Translations under genes and position numbers: made by a program
Assembly (NCBI RefSeq): GCF_038502225.1
Contig: NC_091311.1
Coordinates: 30,525,236 to 30,589,235, forward strand
Length of the DNA stretch: 64,000 nt
Reading direction: 5' to 3'
DNA from: Cherax quadricarinatus
Lineage: Eukaryota; Arthropoda; Malacostraca; Decapoda; Parastacidae
Notes under the pieces: generated by a model
What the model saw: the letters and a program-made list of their open reading frames with translations, nothing else
Database searches by the model: none
Told to the model about the DNA's origin: nothing
Shown here: piece by piece, positions 54,240 through 64,000 of the stretch
Layout: the number at the start of each line of letters is the position of its first letter
Position numbering within the stretch: position 1 is the stretch's first letter

Positions 54240-55844
54240 TCGTGTCTGTATTTTATACTATTGATTTTAGGATTAAGAAATTATTACTTCCCAATAAGAA
54301 ATTAGATGAAGATAAAATGTGATAGCTCATAAATTCAGCAGAAGATATGAGAGAACAGAGAAACTCTTTTACCACTGATGGTTGTTAAAATAAATGATAA
54401 TACTTAAAAGTTAAATTAAAAAAAATAGCAGGAAGAATTTCTTTACAAAACGCGTAGGAGTGGCATTCCCATCCGGGGAAGGTTTGAGTGCAACATGATA
54501 CGAAGATTTTGTCGAGAAGGGCGAGTGTACGTGGCAGCGCCATTATCGGAGACCATTACCTCACAAATAGCTAACACAACACTGGCGATGTCAATTCTAT
54601 CCTCGGCTGTTTCACTACACAGAATTCACTGCCTTAACAAACACAACATCCTCACCTACAAGTATAATTTTCTTTATAGTTTCTTTTCACAACTTGCAAA
54701 AAGTGCGCATTTCAAAAATAACTGGGAATGAAAATCTAAAACGGGGCTAACTAACTGTTCACTACTAACTGCGTCCAAAAACAAGTAATAACGAGTAGGT
54801 AATTATGTCTTTTAAGCGTACACGTTAATTTGTGAACATATGACCTATCTCTAAGAAAGCCATCATATAAATTTTAAACTAAGCAGCTCAGAGCTGTCAG
54901 CTCTCATCATGGCCTGAGCCACTGTCCACACCACAACACTTAGAACACAAAGAAACATTTGTTCTATCACTTAAGTCCTTGTCAGGCTCTATGAGAGTTA
55001 TATCATCGTCTTACTTCTCTCCTCTGTATCTTTACACGCTAATGTTTACTCGCTTTTAATTTTCCTGGATGTTGCAGTTGCTTTTAAAATCGTTCCAGAG
55101 CCTCTGCAGCTGCTCTAAATCTTACCTATGAACTCCTTTTGACGAAAAACTTATATTCATAAAAATTAAATAAGGAATCACTAGCAAAGAAGAAATATAT
55201 ATAACGAATCTTTATTGCAACACGGACTCACTCGGGTTCTCTGACTATTGTTGATGGCAATCTGTGAATATTAATCTGTAAATTTGTGAACGTAAATTAT
55301 TTACATTTTATAAATGCGTTCCATTTTTTTTTGTGAATGCCAACGAGTCGTAAAATTTCTCTATTGACGGTTTATAGGTGTCTGTTCGGCTAAAGTTACA
55401 TTCATATGTGTTTTCTTACCTCTAAATTACTGTCAAAATAATTCTCAGTAATATAGTGCCTGTTGAGATTTAATATGCTGCGCTAATATTATTTTCAAGC
55501 GATGTTGTTGTCGTTCTCGTGTTCTTCTACTGCGTGTTTAACATTTATTTTGTGTTGACGGCTTATTCTCTGTTGTATTCTTTTCATAATTCATTATGTC
55601 AGAAAATACGTGTATCTTTTGTGGTGTAATGAAATATTCTGATGCTTCAGCTATTTCTAACAAAATACCAACTGTCTGACATATTACCAGACAGTACACT
55701 AAACTCACAGACATACTGTACTATCACAGTCTACCACACTCACAGACATGCTAATCAACGGTCTACCAGGGAAACAGACATGAAACGAGACATTCTGCCT
55801 ATAGAATACTCAACAGTCTGCCAGACCTAACCTGAATAACATGT
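54240..55844. other. No recognisable feature
   Basis: A/T-rich sequence without repeats in common with the rest of the window. ACAGTCTACC/ACAGACATGC phrases at 55680-55790 recur loosely. No gene is supported. Confidence 0.4.
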
Positions 55845-56757
55845 TAAGTAAAACGGATTAAACATTTAAAAAAAAAAAGCTGGTGTTGGAAGGACAGATC
55901 GCGAGACATAATTATGATCCCAGTCTTTTACATAACGAATTTTTTGTATTTATCCTCTATTGCATCTGCTGGTATTTTTTATGATTAATTTTCTGAGATA
56001 GTGTGTTTCATTTGTACTCTCTACTCCTGTTAGTTATTTATTCTCACAAAACTGGTAATTTTGCATTTGAATATTAAAATGGTATAAAATACCGACAGGT
56101 TGTTAGGTAAGACACACATGCAACAGCTGCATATGCGTCTTAACTAACATTTGCTCGTCTGTTCATCTCTCCGACTAACACAAAAAGATAATCCTTAATG
56201 AAAAAGATACATATTTTCCCGTCACTCCGAATGTCTACCTGTATTTCTAGTTTTTAGTCAGCATATCTGTCTGTCTCTCTCTCTCTTTATATGTCTTCTT
56301 GTTTATCTTAATGCCTACATAAATTCACTTCAGTTTGCTAAACAAGAGAAAACAAACTTAAGTGAATTTATGCAGGCATTAAGATAGGCAAGCAGACGTA
56401 CAGACAGACAGATATGCTGATTGAAAGCTAGAAATACAGCCAGACATTCGCTGTGACGGGAAAATACGTATTTTTTTTAATTATTATTAAGGATTATCTT
56501 TTAGTAGGAGAAATGGACAGACGAACAAATGTAAAATTACCTATTTTGTAAGATTAAATAATAATAACTAACATGAGTAGAGAGTACAAATGAAATAATA
56601 TTTCAAAAAATTGGTCATAAAAAAAAAATACCAGCAGATGCAATAGAGGATAAATACCAAAAAATCGTTATGTAAAAGACTGGGGATCATAACTGTCTCG
56701 CAATCTGGTCTTCCAACACCAACATTTTTTTAAATGTTTAATCAGTTTCACTTAACA
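55845..56757. repeat. Old inverted repeat with 400-490 bp arms
   Basis: Left arm 55845-56337 and right arm about 56350-56757 align as reverse complements with many changes. Matching phrases include GTGTTGGAAGGACAGATCGC against GCAATCTGGTCTTCCAACAC, TGCATCTGCTGGTATTTTTT against its inverse at 56625, and AATGCCTACATAAATTCACT against its inverse at about 56360. The loop is about 12 bp. The left arm has an extra of about 80 bp (56071-56150) flanked by CATTTG duplicates, which resembles the start of repeat family G. Confidence 0.85.
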
Positions 56758-57020
56758 TTAATTAAATCAAATTATAACATGTATTAAAGCCAATGAATGC
56801 TATGATGCGTCAAAGCAAGATTCAACCTTGACGTACGAACACACAGAAGCAAGAGGTGTCTGCAGCTTCTCAGTGTCACTACCTCCACCGTGCAGATATT
56901 TACACACCATCCCAGTACTGGGACCATTGTGAAGACTGACGAAGCGTAATCGTAAAGTTCTGACGATCACATTTTAGCATAACTCGTTTTTTTTCGATGG
57001 TCTTGAAAATAACAAAAACA

Positions 57021-57052
57021 GAAGGAGCACTGCAGCAGGCCTACTGGCCTAG
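57021..57052 (-). mobile_element. LINE group D 3' tail fragment
   Basis: Minus reads TAGGCCAGTAGGCCTGCTGC and AGTGCTCCTTC, the terminal words of LINE D (compare 29884-29902). Confidence 0.55.
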
Positions 57053-57629
57053 TTATAGTAAAATAGTAAAACGATGTTTAATAAAGAGAATCAGTTAATT
57101 CCTCGAAGACAGATACATTACATTGATTGGTTATATGCAGGTGATGTCTTAATGACCTCGTGGTCAGTAGAATTAAAAAATAATAAAGAATCAAATAACT
57201 ATTCCATTCATCCTCCAATAGTCAACTCATCAATGAGGATCCTGAGCTCACTAGCCAACTAACGTTCTCCCGCATAGCTATACAGATAATCACGATTTAC
57301 AAGTAACCCACGCATTACAAAACTTTCGACCTGAGGTTCGTAACCTTTTCTTATAGTTCTGGAAACCATGTGAGAATTTGAACCCGCTTTCCAGAAAAAT
57401 GCACAAACACAGGCGTTCCCACTTTTTGAAGGGCCCCTGGTTCACTGAACCCTTGACTGTTATCAATTATCGATAACGTGAACCGGCTTTATTGTACACA
57501 TACGTTTGAATTCAGCCGACTTTTTTTTTTTGTCGTAATCTAACTCCTTGATCTGTGGTTCCTTCTTGTCACATCATTAAGTCATCATCTCTCTACAGCT
57601 TTTGCTGTAACTATGTTTCTCTGTGCGTA

Positions 57630-57700
57630 AGGCTTTATCAAATCAACAACTTGACAAAGCTCTACACAGAGCGAAATGTCACAATAAAGGAATGCTCTGT
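57630..57700 (+). repeat. Hammerhead-like repeat, diverged core
   Basis: TTGACAA, one extra A, GCTCT-ACAC-AGAGC hairpin, GAAA, TGTC and ACAATAAAG follow the same order as the family G motif. The catalytic CTGATGA is not conserved. An imperfect inverse lies just upstream (57620-57640). Confidence 0.5.
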
Positions 57701-58199
57701 ACTTGATTCTTTATTCTTCAGTACAGTCGGCAGTACGCTTTTGTATCAATAAAGTCTCAAGGAATTGGTTCGACAAGTTCCCTTATGTAATGAATAAGAC
57801 ATCTACAATACCAGATATTGTCTTATTCATTATCTTGCCGAAACTACATACCATTAATGTAGTGATTTATGAGAGTTGTGTGTTCCAGCTTTCAGAAGTA
57901 CTATTTCTGGTTTTATCTATTATTTATATCAACGCAGGAGACACCTATACCAAATACAGAAATCAGGAGAGGTGGTGAATGTGGAAGGTCGTAGAGAGTA
58001 AAAAGAAAAATGAAAGGGGACATGTGAGAGGACAGCGTACAAAGCATTGAGAAACATCATGCTGGGAAACAACAGTATTTCCCTCCATCCTGCCAGAAAA
58101 AAACTGCTATCACTGTGCCCAACTATCCTCCCAAGAAACTAATCATGCACAGTTCTCAACTTCGATTACATTTGATATTAGTGCTCTAGAACACATACA

Positions 58200-58995
58200 C
58201 GGCCTTAGGACAAAGAATACTATCACCCAGCCTGTCTATGCTGATGACTCTTAACACTGGCAGTGGGAGGGAGGAAAGTGCTGTTATTGTAAACCGGCCT
58301 GATGATGCTGTAAAACAGAGGTATATTGCAATGAATAACTGGGTCTACACGTTACAAACTGAGCTGTTTGCCAAATATATGAAAACTATGACCGCACAGT
58401 TTAATTTCAACTCCTCCTTACTTGCTCTAAATAGTCGGAGAACTGAATGTACCATGCTTGTGTATAAAGCTACGCACAGATATACACAAATTATAAGAAA
58501 GGGATTACAGTTAAGCTTTCGTGAATTCCCTCACACATAGGCTTCCAGGAGTATGGCAAAGCTGATGAATTAGCTAAACAAGCATTAAATAAAAAAAATA
58601 TTGACTATAATTTTAGTTTATCAAATAAAAGTTTACGAAACATTGCCAGAAAGGAATTAGCAAAAGAGCTTGAAGAACCCTACAGATAGGAACTAGCAGA
58701 TTATCCATCATAATGAATTTTTTTATGGGGAAAGTAACAAGGTTAGTAGATTGCATGATGTTGTTACTGCTAGACTAAGGGAGTACGGTTTGTGTGGAGA
58801 TGTCAGTGAATAAAATGCAAAGTGTATGGACAAAGACTGGGCCACACACCTTGTATCTTAAGAGTGTTCAAACATCCAACCTTCCACAGACACAGGATAT
58901 GGCAAAACATTTCATTGCTAATAATACATTTGAAATTTTGAGGTTATTTCCACATTTTACATCAGCTAGGTGAATGAACTGTTTTTATAGAAACT
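58200..58995 (+). pseudogene. LINE remnant with RNase H and zinc-knuckle end
   Basis: Frames give SVYADDS at 58226 (reverse transcriptase catalytic box), SRRTECTMLVYKATHRYTQI at about 58430, then IPSHIGFQEYGKADELAKQA (58524-58586), an RNase H signature. SLSNKSLRNIARKELAKE follows, and a C-terminal CGDVSE...CKV-GQRLGHT zinc-knuckle-like stretch (58790-58850). The last part ends FEILRLFPHFTSAR. Frames shift several times, and sequence between the YADD box and RNase H is largely deleted. RNase H places it near I/Jockey-type LINEs, different from groups A-D. Confidence 0.65.
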
Positions 58996-59329
58996 TCAAT
59001 CCACTTATGACCAATGTGTTTTAAGTGGTAATAAGATATCATTTTTTTGGATTGTATTCATACTGTATTGTGAGCAACAATTGCATAAGTAATTGTAAAA
59101 TATGAAATGACTAATATTTATTTCTAGTGACGTAACAATACCCAGTTGAACCTTACGAAGACCCATTGTGACCTCTGTAATCCAGTTTTTTTGCTCTATC
59201 GCTCACAGGATGAGCTGTGGGTGCATAATAAACTAGCCGCTCAGGCGGCACAACTTACTAGCAAGAAGAAAGGCAAAAATGAACAGTAGGAACATTAGAA
59301 GTAATACAGAGAATAAGAGAAATAAATGC

Positions 59330-59690
59330 GTGAGGAATGAAGGTGATTGAGATGTGTATGAGAGAGAGGAATGTGCGAGAGAAGTGGACCAAGATGGAGA
59401 GAGAAATTACGGAGAAAGAGATAAGCGGGAGAGATATGAGGGAGAGGGGATTGAGAGAGGAAGACGGGTAAGAAAGCTAGGAAGAAATAAGGAGAATGAG
59501 AGGGAGATATGAGAGATAAAAGTGGGAGACTAAAGAGTGAGATTGAGGAGGGAGAGATGAGAGATAAAAGCGGGAGACTAAAGAATGAGATTGAGGAGAG
59601 AAGTGGATGTGTGTGAGAGATAAATCATGGAAAGTGTAAAGGCAAGTGTCAGGGGGTGAAGGAGGAATGTTTGTTGATGTCTGTTAGGCG
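59330..59690. repeat. Purine-rich GA region
   Basis: GAGAGA-rich text holds a partial tandem: GGGAGACTAAAGA(G/A)TGAGATTGAGGA at 59524 and 59572 (48-bp period, two units). Confidence 0.75.
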
Positions 59691-59695
59691 GCGAT

Positions 59696-59890
<195 letters not shown>

Positions 59891-60071
59891 TTTCACGCAA
59901 GTGGTTGTAACCTCCCATCACTTACGGTTTGACCTAATTATCACTAATTACAACACTTTTAACAAGGGGATCAAGAGTTTCACCCTATTTCATTTATTCA
60001 CTAAATATTACTTCACTCAACCGCTGTGTCCTTCACGCTGTTAATATTAATACAACAATACATTTTATTAT

Positions 60072-60355
60072 TATTAAAGATTAGCCGGTATTCTCCCGGC
60101 CCGGGCCTTTTCCAAGTGGTGGCCCGGCCTTGTCTCCCTCTTTAGGGAGTGTCTGAGACCTAAGTCTCCCATGGGAGGAGGCACAAGTACCTCCTCATCT
60201 TTGGGACCAACTGTCCCCAGGCCTAGCCACAAGCTAGGCCTCTCTGGTCTGCCATCCCCGTCCCAAAGGGGCAAATGGGAATGACAGTCTTATGAGCTAA
60301 AGGCTCGGGCTCAGGCACCTACCCTACCCTAGAAGGGTTAGGCATGGTGTCGATG
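60072..60355 (-). repeat. Hairpin-chain SINE-like element
   Basis: Consecutive perfect or near-perfect hairpins fill the element. Examples are GCCGG/CCGGC (60083-60100), CCGGGCC/GGCCCGG (60101-60127), CTCCCT/AGGGAG (about 60134-60149), GAGAC/GTCTC (60155-60168), GAGGAGG/CCTCCTC (60175-60196), AGGCCTAGC/GCTAGGCCT (60219-60241), CCCC/GGGG, and GAGC/GCTC (60294-60306). The plus-strand left end abuts TTATTATTATTAAAG, so the element probably lies on minus with a (TAA)n tail. A 66-residue minus frame (60274-60074) is not convincing as a protein. I infer a SINE because of size and tail. Confidence 0.6.
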
Positions 60356-60359
60356 CAAC

Positions 60360-61350
60360 AATACAAATAACATATCAAATACAGAATACCAATAAACCCA
60401 TAAAATATAAGTATGATATTAATATATAAAGGAGAAATTTATGGATTAAGGTTTAAAGAAAGAATTAACGCGCTAATTTAGTTATTTTTACAGAGTAAAA
60501 ACATACAAGTTTATTTCATCAATCACAAGACATCAATTACATTTAAATTCTGCGATACCAAGAAAGGAAAGATATTGTTGGAGGGACGAATATAAAATGA
60601 GGGAATATCCAGGACTTGGAACTCAATTAGTCTCCACTGTCTATGGACACACTGTAGGTGGCTAAGTCAGAACCACCAGCGACGTCACACACTGCCAGCC
60701 AAAGCACCACTGGCTCTTCTTAGTACTCCTCCTCTACTCTGTCCTTATACTTCTTTTTTCTCCTCTTTTCCTTAGGCACAAGGTTATCGGGTGTTGTATA
60801 TACGGTCTAAAAGGGGTCTATGACCTTCCTGTACCAGAAACTAATTAGTAAGGATATGGCCTGACTTCCTCCCAAAAATACCAACATGTTTAGTCAGTTA
60901 TTCTGATATTAATTGTGTTGATGCGTGTTAGGAACATTATAAAACATTTTAGGTATATTAATATAATATCATGCAATACACGTATATAATAAAGCAAGGA
61001 AGCATTCCTAACAAGGTCTTATTTTCATTATTTTAAGCGGTTCAGAGTTGATGAGGTCGCGTCTATCATTGTACATGACACAAATCGCAATGTTTTAGCT
61101 GTCTGCCTTACAGCGGACTGCAAGAGAAATATCAGTGGCTTGCAAGTAAAAAAAAAAAAACTTTACAAAGGAAGAAACTTAATAGATGGGTGTGCATTCC
61201 TAGTGCAAACTGTGGGGACGCACAGCTTCAGAGTACATAAAAAACCTCTAGGAAAATATATTTTTATTTCTACCTGAAGCCGTTTGAATATTCCACTTCT
61301 ACCGCTTCTCCATCTTTTATAAATACACAGATAGGTATATTATACAAAGG
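60360..61350. other. No recognisable feature
   Basis: A/T-rich sequence with short frames only. GACGTCACACACTGCCAGCC near 60680 is not part of any recognised element. Confidence 0.4.
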
Positions 61351-61354
61351 CAGA

Positions 61355-61425
61355 TCGCGAGGCCTGGTCGTAGACCTCGGGGGCGTTGACCCTCGGAACA
61401 CCTTCCAGGTATACTCCAGGTATGA
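61355..61425 (+). mobile_element. LINE group A extreme 3' end
   Basis: GAGGCCTGGTCGTAGACCTC, GGGGGCGTTGACCCTCGGAA and CACCTTCCAGGTATACTCCAGGTATG are the last 70 bp of group A. Confidence 0.85.
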
Positions 61426-61429
61426 CAAA

Positions 61430-64000
61430 AAGTCAGGTCATATAAACTAAGTTAGGTACAACAACGAGTCTCTTCTGAGAGTAGTTATAAAATTAATTTT
61501 CCGTTGGCCTTGTAAGATGTTAAATTTGGTCACAAAGGGTTTATAGCTGAGTTAAGGACCTTAAATGTATTGTTTGTTCTAAATATAACGAAAGCAGCTT
61601 CCTAAGTAACATTATGATTATGATTCTTAACATTTTATAACACTGAATTGTTATGTGCATATCTAATAACTCTTCAATCTTCAGTTGCTCTAATAATTAA
61701 ATTTAAATTTGTCTGATAATTATTGATTTTTAGTCTTTTAATGGAATTTCATGGACACAAAGGGCCAAGAGAAAATGCTCAGCGAGTTCATCAGTTCATA
61801 TAACAAAATCATATAGTGTGAAAGTACACGGTTATATGCTAAGTTGTTTGTTCACTGTGAATCAGCTTGAATCTCTTTATTTCACAAACTTCCACATCCT
61901 TCCAGCCGTTGCACCTCCCATCTAACCCTCAACCATCCCTTCTCCCTATTTTTCTCTCGTTTACTCCCACTCTCCATCCCTAATTATTTCCATCTATCCT
62001 TACATTCCCTGTAACCCATTATTTCTCTGTCTTTGGATCCCTCTAGTCATAGTGGGAAACAATCAACAGCTCATGGAGTAAATATATACTGAAGGACCTC
62101 CTCTACTCTCCCTAGATCACAGGCTAGAAATGCTAATAAGTGTGTACCTCTCGGAGTATATATGCTGAGAGGTGTGCATCTCTGTGTATATACACTGAGA
62201 AGTGTATATTTATCCTTGTTTATTCACAAAGACGCATGCATCTTTCAGTGTATATGCACTGAGAGACGTTTATCTCTCAATTGTGATTCTTTCAGTAATA
62301 GGTTCCTCAGTTAGTCCTTCTCATTTTAGGCATTTTAAAAACCTCATCGACATTATTATTACAATCAAAGCTAAGTGCTGAGTCACGAGGGTTATACCAC
62401 AACCTCAACTACAGGGATGTCACTTGCCAATCTATTCCATCTGCGAATATGCCGAATATTCTAATACCCCGGGGCTGTCTTCTGGGGCTGTCTTCTCGAG
62501 GCTGTCTGCCCTCAGCATTTCATACCAGGAAGCTTTCTGATTAAATGGGATGCGGGCCGCCAACATTCTTCTGCCATCAATCCCAAACCGTTTGAAGTAG
62601 GGTATTATTCCCCGATCATAACGGTGACTTAATACATGATAGAACCTGAAGACATATTTCTCAGTATATAAACACCGAGAAGTATCTTTCAGTGCATATA
62701 CCCTAAGGGGTGTGTATTTCTCGGGACAAACATACTGTACCGAGTGTTTACTTTCATCTCTATATTCATGAATAGGCAGTTTATAGCCATGTTGAAAATG
62801 GCATAAAAACACCGACAAAATGAGTAAGAGACATATCCAACTGTTGCATATGCGTCTTACTGAACAATTTATAGGCAGTCTGTAGGCTTCACACCTGACA
62901 AACAAGCTCTAAGTTATAATGCTCCCTGACTGCCATCATCACTTACGAATGGTTGGAACGACGCTGATGTCATTAACTTATTTGTTCATGGAAAAATAGG
63001 CTGATGTGTCTTAATGTTATGATGACCCGCTCACTGGCTGAATTAAATATCTTAAAAACTGTGTGAATGCTTAAACAGGTGTGTGTGTATCCTTGACTCC
63101 AAGTCACAGCGGTCTCTTCACTGCTGGCTTGCAAATGCTGAGACACGATGTGAATTTCGAACTGTGAGGAGGATTTTTTATTAAAGAAGTGAATAATGAG
63201 GAATAAATAGTTACTACTATAAAGGATAATCATATGGACGGAATATAATTTGTCAATATGGGCTAACTTCAGTAAGACGATGATGATATCGTCAAGCAAT
63301 GCGCAATGGATTCAGTAGCTACAGGAGCTTCTAAAGCTTCGTTCCAATGCTCTACTTTTTGTTAATTGAGTATTTTCATCATGCTGGGTGGGAGATTTAG
63401 CGTTTGGGATTAGGAATAAGAGTGACTGGAGATTTGGGAGGATGGTCATGTGGGTCTGTTATTGATGCTGCACTAGTGTTCTTATTTGCTATTCATAAGC
63501 CGTGATTAATTCTGTCATTATTAATTATGACAGATTGTGTGTTAAAGGGTGAATTTACTGTGTTATGGTTTGGTTGTTTATGCATGTGGAGCAGACAACG
63601 TTAACTGTATTTCTAATTTTTCTCTTGCACGTCTGGGTTCATGATTATGGCCGATCGAGAGAAGCAATATGAGAAATTTCTATTTGTATAATTTAAATTT
63701 AATATATGTTATACAAAGAAGCATGCCTCACAATTCCTCTTTGTATAATATCTATTCGATAAGATTACATAAAGGATAATTTCTCGTAGGACTAGTGCGG
63801 AAATTAACGTTTCCTAGTGTGGCATAATTGCTTTGCCTGACGTGTCGCGGCCAACTTTTTTATTTCCATACTTGAGAATTAACATATTTCTGTACTAGTT
63901 TATGCAAGTTACCCTGACCAAAAACAAAGAAAAGGTTTATTTTCCCCATTGCGAGGAACGTTCAAATACTGAGGCTAGGAATCGCGTGAGAATACACTTG
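61430..64000. other. No gene recognised; short palindromic and family G debris
   Basis: Imperfect units around TCTCAGTGTATATACACTGAGA-like text recur at 62150-62270 and 62655-62735. ACACCGACAAAATGAGTAAG and CTGTTGCATATGCGTCTTA at 62809-62860 match the extra segment in the inverted repeat at 56085-56150. The 157-codon minus frame at 62432-62905 overlaps both repeats and has no protein motif I know. Confidence 0.45.

Noticed and set aside
62432..62905. 157-codon minus-strand frame with a possible signal-like hydrophobic stretch
   Set aside because: It overlaps palindromic TATATACACTGAGA-type repeats and repeat family G debris, has no recognisable domain, and shows no splice or promoter context.

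Overview
The window looks like nuclear DNA of a decapod crustacean, most like a crayfish-type genome. The reasons are long TTAGG-type (arthropod) telomeric repeats, very dense dinucleotide microsatellites, and many decayed non-LTR retrotransposon copies. This assignment is an inference from repeat content. There are no prokaryotic features, and almost nothing looks like a host gene. The two exceptions are exon-like stretches on the minus strand: 27602-27755, which reads like part of a PC-esterase (PCED1/FAM113-type) protein, and 24656-24863, a possible terminal coding exon.

Layout. Positions 1-31.9 kb are intergenic or intronic sequence packed with mobile-element debris. I separate four LINE groups by sequence: A (3' end CTCCAGGTA repeats), B (3' end AGGTGAGTAC repeats running into microsatellites), C (3' end TGCCTTGG) and D. 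There is also a mariner remnant (18.4-19.1 kb), a MITE-like element with perfect 20-bp terminal inverted repeats (22476-22730), several SINE-like families, and one SINE with a CCTAA tail nested in a LINE (16951-17118). LINE A at 8.5-11.6 kb is interrupted by a 1,106-bp insertion with a 13-bp target-site duplication. That insertion is built from roughly 378-bp units, two direct and one inverted, each carrying a hammerhead-ribozyme-like fold, which is the structure expected of an animal retrozyme or Penelope-associated repeat. A second repeat family (21325-21366, 22392, 3342-3556) shows a related fold.

Positions 31.96-45.50 kb form a giant near-perfect palindrome. Its arms are about 6.7 kb (32041-38724 and 38758-45446) around a 33-bp loop, and both outer ends abut (TA)n. 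Each arm holds, from outside inwards, short CCGGT-type repeats, a very GC-rich block, a 50-110 bp repeat block, a 21-bp minisatellite that translates as a heptapeptide repeat, two telomeric-repeat arrays, and a G-poor (left) or C-poor (right) core. The telomeric repeats point outwards on both sides, as on a small linear chromosome and opposite to an end-to-end fusion.

Positions 45.5-64 kb hold more LINE fragments, including the best-preserved reverse transcriptase (minus strand, 47938-49233), a LINE C copy beside a SINE sharing its 3' tail, long (GT)n/(CA)n arrays, an older inverted repeat of 400-490-bp arms (55845-56757), a LINE with RNase H and zinc-knuckle remnants (58.2-59.0 kb), and a 285-bp element made almost entirely of consecutive hairpins (60072-60355). 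Large parts of 52-56 and 60-64 kb show nothing I can name. All alignments were made by eye.
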